A stretch of DNA of 32,756 nt, from contig JAJPJL010000089.1 of NCBI GenBank assembly GCA_021324255.1, forward strand, positions 1 through 32,756, given 5' to 3'. The DNA comes from Bacillota bacterium (GTDB lineage Bacteria > Sysuimicrobiota > Sysuimicrobiia > Sysuimicrobiales > Segetimicrobiaceae). Shown in pieces: positions 7,381 to 15,662 of this stretch. The first letter of the stretch is position 1. Each line of letters opens with the position of its first letter. The notes under the pieces are model-generated. The model did not search any database. It was not told the DNA's origin and saw nothing but the letters and a program-made list of their open reading frames with translations. The position numbers were made by a program, and so were the translations under genes.

Positions 7381-8436
7381 ATGCCGGCCAACGTGTACTA
7401 CGAGCAGGACGCCAACCTCAACGTGCTCCGGGGGAAGCGCGTCGCCGTCATCGGCTACGGCAGCCAGGGCCACGCGCAGGCCCAAAACCTGCGTGACAGC
7501 GGCGTATCCGTGATCGTCGGCCTGTACCGCGGCAGCCGCTCGTGGGAGCAGGCCGCCGCGGACGGCCTCGAGGTGGCGACGGTGGCCGAGGCCGCGCAGG
7601 GGGCGGACATCATCCAGGTGCTGATCCCGGACGAAATCCAGGCGCGCGTGTATCGCGAAGAGATGCAACCGCACCTGACCAAGGGCAAGGCGCTCGGCGT
7701 CTCGCACGGCTTCAGCATTCATTTCCATCAAATCGTGCCCCCGCCCGATGTCGACGTCTTCATGGTCGCGCCGAAGAGCCCGGGCCATCTGCTCCGCCGC
7801 ATGTACGTGGAGGGCAAGGGTGTCCCGTCCCTGCTGGCCATCCATCAGGACGCCACCGGCAAGGCGAAGGCCGTGGCCCTGGCCTACGCGCACGGCATCG
7901 GCAGCCTGCGGGCGGGGGTCATCGAGACGACGTTCCGCGAGGAGACGGAGAGCGACCTGTTCGGGGAGCAGACCGTCCTCTGCGGCGGCATCTCCGAGCT
8001 CATCAAGGCCGGCTTTGAGACGCTCGTGGAGGCCGGGTACGCGCCCGAGATCGCCTATTTCGAGTGTCTGCACGAGATGAAGCTCATCGTGGACCTGATC
8101 TACGAGGGCGGCCTGAGCCTGATGCGGTACTCGGTCAGCAACACCGCCAAATTCGGCGACTTCACCAGGGGCCGCCGGATCGTCACCGACGAGACCCGCC
8201 GGGAGATGCGGCGGATCCTCGCCGAGATCCAAAGCGGCGCGTTTGCCAAAGAATGGATTTTGGAAAATCAGGCCGGGCGGCCGGTCTTCGCCGCGCGCTA
8301 CCGGCAGGAGCGCCACCATCCCATCGAAGAGATCGGCGCGCAGCTGCGGGCGATGATGCCGTGGCTCAAGCGCGGCGACGCTCCGGGCGCCGCGGCGGCG
8401 CCCGCCGTCCGGAGCGCGGCGAAAGCGAAGCGCTGA
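7381..8436 (+). CDS. ilvC: Ketol-acid reductoisomerase, class I
   Basis: A 351-residue enzyme that isomerises and reduces acetolactate or acetohydroxybutyrate to the dihydroxy acid. The Rossmann motif is [14 protein letters not shown] (24-37). The cofactor loop [12 protein letters not shown] retains the two serines (S52, S54) that usually hold the NADPH 2'-phosphate, so NADPH preference is inferred. Mg-binding residues fall where expected: D192 and E196 in ESDLFGEQ, and E228 and E232 in [19 protein letters not shown]109 lies in GVSHGFSI. The length is that of the short class I form, plus an Ala-rich tail of about 20 residues ([20 protein letters not shown]) that looks unstructured. A strong ribosome site (GTAGGAGGGGG) precedes the ATG, 15 bp after ilvN. 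Confidence 0.97.
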   Translation: MPANVYYEQDANLNVLRGKRVAVIGYGSQGHAQAQNLRDSGVSVIVGLYRGSRSWEQAAADGLEVATVAEAAQGADIIQVLIPDEIQARVYREEMQPHLTKGKALGVSHGFSIHFHQIVPPPDVDVFMVAPKSPGHLLRRMYVEGKGVPSLLAIHQDATGKAKAVALAYAHGIGSLRAGVIETTFREETESDLFGEQTVLCGGISELIKAGFETLVEAGYAPEIAYFECLHEMKLIVDLIYEGGLSLMRYSVSNTAKFGDFTRGRRIVTDETRREMRRILAEIQSGAFAKEWILENQAGRPVFAARYRQERHHPIEEIGAQLRAMMPWLKRGDAPGAAAAPAVRSAAKAKR

Positions 8437-8479
8437 GGACCGGCCCAGGCAATCGGCGACACGCGCGGAGGCGACGGCC

Positions 8480-10015
8480 ATGGCAACCAACGTCAGGATC
8501 TTCGACACCACGCTGCGGGACGGCGAACAATCGCCCGGGTTCACGATGAACACGGAGGAAAAGCTGGAGGTCGCGCGCGCGCTCGCGGCGATGCGGGTGG
8601 ACGTCATCGAAGCCGGCTTCCCGATCAGCAGCCCCGGGGACCTCGAAGGCGTGCAGCTCGTGGCGCGCGAGATCCGGGGACCGATCATCGCGGCCCTCGC
8701 GCGCGCCAACCGGCAGGACGTCGACGCGGCGGCGGAGGGGATCCGCCGCGCGGAGCGCGCGCGGATCCACGTGTTCATCGCCACCTCGCCCATCCACATG
8801 GAGCATAAGCTCCAGATGACGCCGGACCAGGTGTACGATGCCTCGGTCGACGCGGTGCGCTACGCGCGCACCTTCACCGACGACGTGGAGTTCTCCGCGG
8901 AGGACGGCAGCCGTTCCGATCCGGAGTTCCTGTGCCGGGTGTTCGACGGTGTGATCCGGGCCGGCGCCACGACGATCAACGTCCCGGACACCGTCGGCTA
9001 CGCCACCCCGGAAGAGTACGCCAATCTCCTGCGCCTCCTCAGGGAACGCGTCCCGGGGAGCGAGCGCGTGATCTGGAGCGCGCACTGTCACGACGACCTC
9101 GGCCTGGCGGTCGCCAACTCGCTCGCCGCGGTCCAGGCCGGCGTCCGGCAGATCGAGTGCACGATCAACGGGATCGGCGAGCGGGCCGGCAACGCCGCGC
9201 TCGAAGAGATCGTCATGGCGCTGCACACGCGCCGCAACCACTACGGGATCGAGACGGGGATCGACACGACGAAGATCTACCGCACGAGCCGGCTCATCAG
9301 CGCCATCTCGGGCGTTCCCGTGCAACCGAACAAGGCGGTCGTGGGGGACAACGCGTTCGCGCATGAGGCGGGCATCCACCAGCACGGCGTGCTGATGAAC
9401 CGCGCCACCTACGAGATCATGACCCCGGAAACGGTGGGCATTCCGAGCAACAAGCTGGTGCTCGGCAAGCACTCCGGCCGCCACGCGATCAAGAAGCATC
9501 TCGAGGACAACGGCGTGCGCCTGACCCAGGACGAGCTGCAGCGCGTGTTTCAGGAGTTCAAGGCGTTGTGCGACAAGAAGAAGCAGGTGACGATCGAGGA
9601 CGTGCTGTCGCTGGTGGAGGCGGAGCTCCGGACCGCGCCCCAGACCTTCGCGCTGCGCGCCTTCCACGTCTCCACGAGCAGCACCCTCCCGCCCATGGCC
9701 TCGGTGACGCTGGTGCGGGGACAGGAGCTGTTCACGCAGGAGGCGTCCGGCGACGGCCCGGTGGACGCGATCTACAACGCCATCAACGCGATCGTCGGGC
9801 TGACGCCGACGCTGGCCGACTACGCCATCAAGGCCATCACCGGGGGGACCGATGCCATGGGCGAGGCCACGGTCAAGGTGCGCGACGGAGACGGGCTGTT
9901 TGTCGGGCGGGGCACGAGCACCGACGTGCTGGAGGCCAGCGCGCGCGCCTACCTCGTCGCGGTCAACAAGATCATCTACGAGCGCCAGCACTGGATGAGC
10001 AACATCTACGGGTAG
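8480..10015 (+). CDS. leuA: 2-isopropylmalate synthase
   Basis: A 511-residue enzyme condensing acetyl-CoA with 2-ketoisovalerate, the first committed step to leucine. The N-terminal HMGL-like TIM barrel shows [16 protein letters not shown] (with the metal-binding Asp and catalytic Arg), the [11 protein letters not shown] strand, the metal HxH in [16 protein letters not shown], and [19 protein letters not shown] linker with [12 protein letters not shown] is followed by the C-terminal LeuA dimer/allosteric domain (about 380-511: ...[19 protein letters not shown]...[17 protein letters not shown]), where leucine normally feeds back. The EAGFP rather than EGGWP strand separates it from the neighbouring citramalate synthase. 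It starts at ATG with GGAGG upstream, 43 bp after ilvC. Confidence 0.96.
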   Translation: MATNVRIFDTTLRDGEQSPGFTMNTEEKLEVARALAAMRVDVIEAGFPISSPGDLEGVQLVAREIRGPIIAALARANRQDVDAAAEGIRRAERARIHVFIATSPIHMEHKLQMTPDQVYDASVDAVRYARTFTDDVEFSAEDGSRSDPEFLCRVFDGVIRAGATTINVPDTVGYATPEEYANLLRLLRERVPGSERVIWSAHCHDDLGLAVANSLAAVQAGVRQIECTINGIGERAGNAALEEIVMALHTRRNHYGIETGIDTTKIYRTSRLISAISGVPVQPNKAVVGDNAFAHEAGIHQHGVLMNRATYEIMTPETVGIPSNKLVLGKHSGRHAIKKHLEDNGVRLTQDELQRVFQEFKALCDKKKQVTIEDVLSLVEAELRTAPQTFALRAFHVSTSSTLPPMASVTLVRGQELFTQEASGDGPVDAIYNAINAIVGLTPTLADYAIKAITGGTDAMGEATVKVRDGDGLFVGRGTSTDVLEASARAYLVAVNKIIYERQHWMSNIYG

Positions 10016-10028
10016 CGGGGCCGCGCCG

Positions 10029-11645
10029 GTGGGTGAGACGCGCGTCGCCGTCTACGACACGACGCTCCGCGACGGGACCCAGGGGGCGGGGATCACCCTG
10101 TCGGCGGACGACAAGCTGCGGATCGCGGAGCGGCTCGACGACTTCGGTGTCGACTACATCGAAGGGGGATGGCCCGGCAGCAACCCCAAGGACCTGGAGT
10201 TCTTCGAGCGGGCGCGCGCCCGCCCGTGGCGCCACGCGCGGCTGGTCGCGTTCGGGAGCACGCGGCGCGCCGGGGTGGCGCCGGAGCAGGACGAGAACCT
10301 GCGGCTGATCGTCGCGGCCGGCACGCCCGCGGCCGCGATCTTCGGCAAGTCGTGGGATCTGCACGTGCGCGAGGCGCTGCGCACCACGCCGGACGAAAAC
10401 CTCCGCATGATCGAGGACTCGGTCCGCTACCTGCGCGGCCGCGGCCTCGAGGTCGTGTACGACGCGGAGCACTACTTCGACGGCTGGACGGCCGACCCGG
10501 CGTACGCGCTCGCCACGCTCGACGCGGCCCGCCGCGGCGGCGCGGCCGTGATCGTTCTCTGCGACACGAACGGCGGCAGCCTGCCGTTCGCGATCCGGGC
10601 CGGCGTGGAGGCGGCCCGCCGTGCGGTGGACACGCCGCTCGGCATTCACGCGCACAACGACGGCGAGCTCGGCGTGGCCAACACGCTCGTGGCCGTGCGG
10701 GCGGGCTGCGTGCACGTCCAGGGCACCGTCAACGGCATCGGCGAGCGGTGCGGCAACGCAAACCTCGTGTCCGTGATCCCGAACCTCCAGTTGAAGATGG
10801 GGTGCCGTTGCGTTCCCCACGGGTCGCTCGAGCGACTCGGCGAGTTGGCGCGCTATGTCGCGGAGCTCGCGAACATGGCGCCCGACGAGTACCAGCCCTT
10901 CGTCGGCCGCAATGCGTTCGCGCACAAGGGCGGCGTGCACGTCAGCGCGGTCATGGCCCGGCCGGCGACGTACGAGCATATCCCGCCGGAGCGCGTCGGC
11001 AACCGCCGTCGCGTCGTCGTGAGCGATCTCTCCGGCCGGGCCAGTGTCCTCTACAAGGCCGAGGAGATGGGCGTGGACCTCAGCAAGGACTGTCCCGAGA
11101 CGCGCGAGATCCTCACCGCGCTCAAGCGGCTGGAGCACCAGGGGTTTCAGTTCGAGGGCGCGGAGGCGTCGTTCGAGCTGCTGATGCGGCGCACGCTCGG
11201 GCAGCACCGCCCGGCGTTCCGGCTGCTGGGCTATCGTGTGCTGGCGGAGAAGCGGGGGGACGCCGCCGGGATCTCCGAGGCGAGCATCCGCGTCGCCGTG
11301 GACGGCCGGGAGGAGCACACCGCCGCGGAGGGCGACGGGCCGGTCCATGCGCTGGATCGGGCGCTCCGCAAGGCGCTGGAGCGATTCTACCCCGAGATCG
11401 CGGGTGTGCGCTTGGTGGACTACAAGGTTCGCGTCCTGAACGCCGACGCCGCGACCGCCGCCAGGGTACGGGTGCTGATTCAATCCACCGACGGCGACAA
11501 GGCGTGGGGGACGGTGGGCGTCTCGGAGAACGTGGTCGAGGCATCGTGGCAGGCCCTCGTCGACAGCCTGGAGTACGTGCTGCTTCCCCGCGAGCGCCGG
11601 GCCGAGCCGGCGGAGCCCGCGGCGGATCCGGGAGCGCTGACGTGA
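10029..11645 (+). CDS. cimA: Citramalate synthase
   Basis: A 538-residue member of the same HMGL-like superfamily as LeuA, but of the CimA branch. It shows [20 protein letters not shown], the [18 protein letters not shown] strand, [24 protein letters not shown], the metal HxH in [15 protein letters not shown] and [15 protein letters not shown], then a C-terminal LeuA-type regulatory domain. CimA condenses pyruvate and acetyl-CoA to (R)-citramalate, giving 2-oxobutyrate for isoleucine without threonine. LeuCD and LeuB can carry out the next steps, which explains its place between leuA and leuB. The GTG start is 13 bp after leuA. The C-terminal tail ([17 protein letters not shown]) is low-complexity. 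The [11 protein letters not shown] signature and downstream DTNGG argue against a second LeuA or a homocitrate synthase. Confidence 0.93.
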   Translation: MGETRVAVYDTTLRDGTQGAGITLSADDKLRIAERLDDFGVDYIEGGWPGSNPKDLEFFERARARPWRHARLVAFGSTRRAGVAPEQDENLRLIVAAGTPAAAIFGKSWDLHVREALRTTPDENLRMIEDSVRYLRGRGLEVVYDAEHYFDGWTADPAYALATLDAARRGGAAVIVLCDTNGGSLPFAIRAGVEAARRAVDTPLGIHAHNDGELGVANTLVAVRAGCVHVQGTVNGIGERCGNANLVSVIPNLQLKMGCRCVPHGSLERLGELARYVAELANMAPDEYQPFVGRNAFAHKGGVHVSAVMARPATYEHIPPERVGNRRRVVVSDLSGRASVLYKAEEMGVDLSKDCPETREILTALKRLEHQGFQFEGAEASFELLMRRTLGQHRPAFRLLGYRVLAEKRGDAAGISEASIRVAVDGREEHTAAEGDGPVHALDRALRKALERFYPEIAGVRLVDYKVRVLNADAATAARVRVLIQSTDGDKAWGTVGVSENVVEASWQALVDSLEYVLLPRERRAEPAEPAADPGALT

Positions 11646-11685
11646 TCCGCGCGCCGGCGGGCGGGAAGCGCCGGGGGGTGCGCCC

Positions 11686-12768
11686 GTGAACGGTTCCCAG
11701 CCCTATCGCGTCGCGGTTATCGCGGGGGACGGGATCGGCGCCGAGGTCACCGCGGAGGCGGTTCGCGTGTTGTCCGAGGCGGGCCGCCGGTTCGGCATCG
11801 GCCTGGCCTTCGAGGAAGGGCTCGCCGGCGGCGCGGCGATCGATGCGGTCGGGCACCCTATCCCCGAGGACACCGTCGCGCTGTGCCGCCGCTCGGACGC
11901 CATCCTGCTCGGGGCGTGCGGGGGGCCGAAGTGGGACCGGGGTCCCGCGGCGTTGCGTCCCGAGCAGGCGCTGTTCGTGCTGCGCAAGACGTTTCAGCTC
12001 TACGCAAACCTGCGTCCCGCGCGCATGTCGCCGCCGCTCCTCGGGGCGTCTCCGCTCCGCCGCGAGGTCGTCGACGGCACCGATTTCCTGATCGTGCGGG
12101 AGCTGTGCGGCGGCCTCTACTACGGCGCCCAATCCCGCACCGGCGCGGGGGACGCGCGGTCGGCATCGGACACGCTCCCGTATTCGGCCGCCGAGATCCG
12201 GCGCGTGGTGCGCAAGGCCTGCGAGCTGGCGCGCCTCCGGCCGCGCCGGCAGGTGACGTCGGTGGACAAGGCCAACGTGCTGGAGACGTCCCGCCTGTGG
12301 CGCGAGGTCGCGACCGAGACCGCGCGCGAGTACCCCGACGTCCGCTTCGCGCACATGCTGGTGGACAACGCCGCCCTGCAGCTCGTGCGGGACCCCACGC
12401 AATTCGACGTGATCGTCACGGAAAACACGTTCGGCGACATCCTGAGCGATGAGGCGGCGGGGGTGCTGGGGTCGCTCGGGCTGATGCCGTCCGCGAGCCT
12501 CGGAGACCACCCGCCCGGCCTGTTCGAGCCGGTGCACGGCACCGCGCCGGACATCGCCGGCAAGGGCGTCGCCAATCCGCTCGCGGCCATCCTCACCGCG
12601 GCGCTGCTGCTGCGCTACGGGGCCGGGCACGAGGACGCCGCGGCGGCCATCGAGGCCGCGGCCACGCGGGCGCTGGCGGATGGGTGCCGCACCGCGGACA
12701 TGGCGGGGACGGCGCCGGCCCTCGGCACCCGTGCGATGACGGACGCGGTCCTGGCGCGCTTCGCGTAG
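11686..12768 (+). CDS. leuB: 3-isopropylmalate dehydrogenase
   Basis: A 360-residue NAD-dependent beta-decarboxylating dehydrogenase that oxidises 3-isopropylmalate, and beta-methylmalate when paired with CimA. Signatures are VIAGDGIGAEVTAEA at the front, GACGGPKWD, LRKTFQLYANLRPAR, the substrate-specificity stretch FLIVRELCGGLYYG, SVDKANVLETSRLWR, and the metal-binding VTENTFGDILSDEAAGVLGSLG. The cofactor region is EPVHGTAPDIAGKGVANPLA; the Asp of PDIAGKG, rather than KY, fits NAD rather than NADP use. The GTG start at 11686 is 40 bp after cimA. It is the last gene of the operon; a new promoter appears at 12813. leuC and leuD are not in the window. Confidence 0.96.
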   Translation: MNGSQPYRVAVIAGDGIGAEVTAEAVRVLSEAGRRFGIGLAFEEGLAGGAAIDAVGHPIPEDTVALCRRSDAILLGACGGPKWDRGPAALRPEQALFVLRKTFQLYANLRPARMSPPLLGASPLRREVVDGTDFLIVRELCGGLYYGAQSRTGAGDARSASDTLPYSAAEIRRVVRKACELARLRPRRQVTSVDKANVLETSRLWREVATETAREYPDVRFAHMLVDNAALQLVRDPTQFDVIVTENTFGDILSDEAAGVLGSLGLMPSASLGDHPPGLFEPVHGTAPDIAGKGVANPLAAILTAALLLRYGAGHEDAAAAIEAAATRALADGCRTADMAGTAPALGTRAMTDAVLARFA

Positions 12769-12812
12769 CGCCGCCGGCGCCTCCGGAGCGAACGCGCGGC
12801 CTGACGCCGCCC

Positions 12813-12841
12813 TTGCATTGCACCTCCCCGGAGCATACAAT
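12813..12841 (+). promoter_or_regulatory. Sigma-70-type promoter for the membrane protein gene and its neighbours
   Basis: TTGCAT (12813-12818) and TACAAT (12836-12841) lie exactly 17 bp apart in the 93-bp gap after leuB. The start site would be near 12848, leaving only about 14-23 bases before the next start codon, so the transcript would have a very short leader. Confidence 0.65.
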
Positions 12842-12861
12842 ACGCCTGTCGTGTTCACCGG

Positions 12862-13608
12862 TTGTTCTTTGTGAGCGCATTCGTTCATGCGGTTTCGCGC
12901 GCGATTCTCGCAGTCTCTCCCGTAGCCGTCGGCGTCGGTCTCCTCTACGGACTCGTGATCGCGGCGGCGGTGGGCCGCGGGTGCATGCGCCGGGCATGGT
13001 TCCTCGCCGCGCTCCTCGCGGGTGCGGTCGCGTTTTGGGTGGCGGCGCTGCTCGTGGACCCGATCCAGGCGCTCGTGGCGTATGTGTTTGGGTGGGAGAT
13101 CGACGCGTACAGCGTCAATGTCGGCATCGGCCTCGTCGGCGCGCTGATCGCGGCGGCGATCAACGAGATCTTCAAGCTCGCGGCTGCGCTCATGACCCTC
13201 GCTCGGGGCGGTACGGAGGCCGACGCAGCCGCGTTCGGCGCCGCGGCGGGAGCCGGCTTCGGCGCGTTCGGCGCGTATCAGGTGATCGCGCTGGCGCTGA
13301 TCGCGCGCACCCTGCCCATCGGCACGGGCAGCCTGGCCACCCCGCTCGTGCAACAGTTCGGGTTCGTGGCCGCGAACGCCGCGTCCACCGCGCTCGTGAC
13401 GTACGGGGCAACCCACCGCCGGCTCGGCATGTACCTGCTCGTCGCAGTGCTCTACGAAACGCTGTACGGCATTCTCACCGTGCTGTTCGGCCAGCAGCTG
13501 CTGACGCTCCAAACGTGGACGCTGCTCGGCGTCGTCATCGGCCTGGGACTGCTGGGCTACGCGGTCGCGCTGAGCCTCCGGCCGGCCGCCTCGCGCGCCA
13601 CCTCCTGA
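12862..13608 (+). CDS. Polytopic membrane protein, weakly YhfC/PrsW-like
   Basis: A 248-residue, mostly hydrophobic protein with about seven predicted membrane helices. It starts at TTG 12862 or, equally possible, at GTG 12871; neither has a good ribosome site. The segment NEIFKLAAAL (101-110) followed by GAAAGAGFGAFGAYQV (126-141) and later VTYGATHRRLGMYLLVAVLYETLYG recalls the helix pattern of YhfC/PrsW-type intramembrane metalloproteases, which use a Glu-x-x-Lys helix, a G-F-G-x-x-E helix and His residues. The second Glu is absent here, so it may be a non-catalytic relative or an unrelated membrane protein. The family assignment is tentative; membrane location is secure. One base separates it from the next gene. 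Confidence 0.55.
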   Translation: MFFVSAFVHAVSRAILAVSPVAVGVGLLYGLVIAAAVGRGCMRRAWFLAALLAGAVAFWVAALLVDPIQALVAYVFGWEIDAYSVNVGIGLVGALIAAAINEIFKLAAALMTLARGGTEADAAAFGAAAGAGFGAFGAYQVIALALIARTLPIGTGSLATPLVQQFGFVAANAASTALVTYGATHRRLGMYLLVAVLYETLYGILTVLFGQQLLTLQTWTLLGVVIGLGLLGYAVALSLRPAASRATS

Positions 13609-13609
13609 C

Positions 13610-14461
13610 ATGAGCGGCGGTTCCGACCCGCGGCCCGCCGAGGAACGGCTGGCGGCCGGGTGGCGGCATCTGGCCGCGTTCTTTCACGAGGGACGAACGC
13701 ACCTGGCCCCGGCCGTCGCCGCGTTCCGTGAGGCCGAGCGGCTGCAGCGGGGCGCGGGCGGCGGCGAGCCGCTCGTGAACACGCTCCTCGGCCTCTCGCT
13801 CGCGCTGCGCCTCCGGCGGGACGCCGACGAGGCGCGGCAGGCCGTGGTGCTCGCGCAGGAGCTGGTCAACATCGTGCGCCGCCATCGAAGCGCGGAGGAC
13901 ACGCTGTCCTATCGCCGCGAGCTGGACGGAGCGTACCGGGATCTCGCCGACGTGGAGCGCGGGGAGGAGGCCGCCGCCGCGGCGGAGGCGGGTATCGAGG
14001 CGTGCGACCGCACGCTCACGCTCGCGCGCCGGCTGCGGGCGACGGGCGCCGCCCCGCCCGCGCAGGCGACGAAGGCGGCGCTGCTCGTGCGCTTGGACGA
14101 GCTCCGGCCGGGGCAGGGGTCCCCGCGCCGCCGGGGCGACGCGCTGCGGCTGTTCGCGACGGCGCTCGACGCATGGCCCGAGCGGGATGTCCAGGGCCGC
14201 GCGGCGGCGGCGTGCGACTTCGCGGAGGCGCTGGCGGCAGGCCGGGAGGCGGAGCGGGCCGTGCGGATCGCCCGGGATGCGGCGCTGGTCCTGCACGACA
14301 CCGGCAATCGGTACCTCGAGGCCAGGGCCGCCCGCGCCGAGGCGCACGCGGCGCTGGCCGCCGGGCGACCCGACGCGGTGGACCTGGTGGTGGCCGCGGC
14401 GGCATCGTTTCGCGCGCTGGAGTGCGAGTGGGAAGCGCGGCAGGTCGAGGCGCTGGTATGA
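13610..14461 (+). CDS. Alanine-rich helical-repeat (TPR-like) protein, unknown function
   Basis: A 283-residue soluble protein made almost entirely of predicted alpha helices rich in Ala, Arg, Leu and Glu, with helix pairs of about 35-40 residues. Examples are HLAPAVAAFREAERLQ, PLVNTLLGLSLALRLRRDADEARQAVVLAQELV, RDALRLFATALDAWPE and RNRYLEARAARAEAHAALAAGR-type segments. This resembles degenerate tetratricopeptide repeats used for protein contacts. There is no signal peptide and no catalytic motif. It starts one base after the membrane protein stop, so the two are almost certainly co-transcribed and possibly partners. I cannot assign a function. Confidence 0.55.
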   Translation: MSGGSDPRPAEERLAAGWRHLAAFFHEGRTHLAPAVAAFREAERLQRGAGGGEPLVNTLLGLSLALRLRRDADEARQAVVLAQELVNIVRRHRSAEDTLSYRRELDGAYRDLADVERGEEAAAAAEAGIEACDRTLTLARRLRATGAAPPAQATKAALLVRLDELRPGQGSPRRRGDALRLFATALDAWPERDVQGRAAAACDFAEALAAGREAERAVRIARDAALVLHDTGNRYLEARAARAEAHAALAAGRPDAVDLVVAAAASFRALECEWEARQVEALV

Positions 14462-14517
14462 GCGAAGGCTGCGTTGCTTGCCGGTGACGCGTGCGCGCCG
14501 GGGACGGTGATCACGCC

Positions 14518-14877
14518 GTGGTCAATCCCAAGCTGCGAAGCCCGCTGACCGATGCGCTGTTTCGCGCCGTGCTGCGGCTGCGGACGGTCGACGAGTGCTA
14601 CCGCTTCTTCGAGGATCTCTGCACGGTCGGGGAGCTCAAGGCGCTCGCGCAGCGGTTTGCGGTCGCGCGAATGCTGGACGACGGCCGCACGTACCAAGAG
14701 ATCGAGGCCCGCACGGGCGCGTCGTCGGCGACGATCAGCCGGGTGCGGCGCTTCCTCGCGTACGGGGCGGACGGCTACGCGCTGGTCCTCGAGCGGCTCG
14801 GCCGGGGCGCCGATCAGGGGCGCCGGCGGCCCCAGCGCGCGCCGCGCCAGCGCCCGCCGCACCGCGATCATGCCTAG
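14518..14877 (+). CDS. YerC/TrpR-like helix-turn-helix regulator
   Basis: A 119-residue protein of the YerC/YecD family, relatives of the TrpR repressor. The diagnostic run is RTVDECYRFFEDLCTVGELKALAQRFAVARMLDDGRTYQEIEARTGASSATISRVRRFL; the last part (about 58-81) is the DNA-binding helix-turn-helix. The family averages about 95-105 residues; this one has an extra Arg/Pro-rich tail (about 97-119). The GTG at 14518 is preferred because GGGGACGG lies about ten bases upstream and the conserved part starts there. An upstream GTG at 14491 would add nine residues with a poor ribosome site. The ligand and target are unknown. It overlaps the next gene by eight bases. Confidence 0.85.
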   Translation: MVNPKLRSPLTDALFRAVLRLRTVDECYRFFEDLCTVGELKALAQRFAVARMLDDGRTYQEIEARTGASSATISRVRRFLAYGADGYALVLERLGRGADQGRRRPQRAPRQRPPHRDHA

Positions 14878-15343
14878 CGGGCCCGCGGCGGTCCGGATCT
14901 GCGCGCTGGCCGCGGGCGTGGTCCTGGCGGCGGCGGCGGCTGCGCCGGCGGCGACGCTCGACGACCGTGTCTACGCGGTGGCCCGTCAACTCCTGTGTCC
15001 CGTGTGTCGGGGACAGACGGTCGCGGAGAGCGACTCGACCGTGGCCCGGGAGATGCGGGCCGTCATCCGGCGGAAGCTCGCCGCCGGTGAGACGCCGGCC
15101 CAGGTGCTGCGCTACTTCGTCGGGCAGTTCGGCGACAGCGTGCTTGCGGAGCCGCCGCGCCGCGGCGTGTCCTGGATCCTGTACGCCGGCCCGTTCGCGG
15201 CGCTCGCCTGCGGGCTGGCGCTCGCGGCGTCGCGCATTCGCCGGTGGGCGCGCGCGTCGCCCCCCGCGCCCGAGACGCCGCCGGCCGTGGATCCGGCGGA
15301 TCTGGACCGGTTGGCCCGCGACCTCGACGCGCTCGAACGCTGA
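14870..15343 (+). CDS. ccmH: CcmH/CycL-type cytochrome c maturation protein
   Basis: A 157-residue protein. It has an N-terminal signal/anchor (residues 8-28), a short periplasmic helical domain with the redox motif LLCPVCRGQTVAESDS (C43 and C46, the CxxC that reduces apocytochrome cysteines), ...REMRAVIRRKLAAGETPAQVLRYFVGQFGDSVL, then a transmembrane helix (about 101-123) and a cytoplasmic tail. This matches CcmH of the System I (Ccm) pathway, acting in haem attachment to c-type cytochromes. It starts at ATG inside the end of the regulator gene (eight-base overlap). No other ccm gene is in the window, so the remaining machinery must lie elsewhere. The end, AVDPADLDRLARDLDALER, is a typical CcmH tail. 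Confidence 0.9.
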   Translation: MPSGPAAVRICALAAGVVLAAAAAAPAATLDDRVYAVARQLLCPVCRGQTVAESDSTVAREMRAVIRRKLAAGETPAQVLRYFVGQFGDSVLAEPPRRGVSWILYAGPFAALACGLALAASRIRRWARASPPAPETPPAVDPADLDRLARDLDALER

Positions 15344-15662
15344 CCGGCGAACCGGCGCGGGTCCGCGCGATGCCTCAACGCCGGGCGTCACCGGCGCGGG
15401 CGGACCGGCTCGCCTGTCACGCCGTCGATGCCCCTTGCCGGCGAAGGGTGTCGTCGTGTCATGCGAGGTCCGACCGCGACCGCGGCGGCGGTGAGCTCAC
15501 CCCCCGTGATCGGCGTCCACGCCGCGCCGGGGGACGGGCGGCGCGCGTGCGTTCGTTGACGGCGGGACCGCCGCGTGCTACGATACGGGGCGTTCTTTCG
15601 CGCTGTAGTACTTTAGCGTGATGAAGCGCCGCGCGCGCAGGCCGCGGCGCGGAGGCGGCAGG
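15344..15662 (+). other. Intergenic region upstream of the histidine operon
   Basis: A 319-bp gap between ccmH and hisZ. No convincing gene is present; the readable frames are Arg/Pro-rich and lack ribosome sites. The only clear element is the promoter at 15556-15584. I see no T-box, attenuator leader with a histidine run, or terminator hairpin here. Confidence 0.6.
15556..15584 (+). promoter_or_regulatory. Sigma-70-type promoter for the histidine operon
   Basis: TTGACG (15556-15561) and TACGAT (15579-15584) are separated by 17 bp, with TG upstream of the -10 (TGCTACGAT). The start site would be near 15591, about 70 bases before the hisZ start. Confidence 0.75.

Noticed and set aside
11122-13611. 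An 829-codon open frame on the minus strand
   Set aside because: It mirrors cimA, leuB and the membrane protein gene, with low-complexity Arg/Pro content and no ribosome site or motif.
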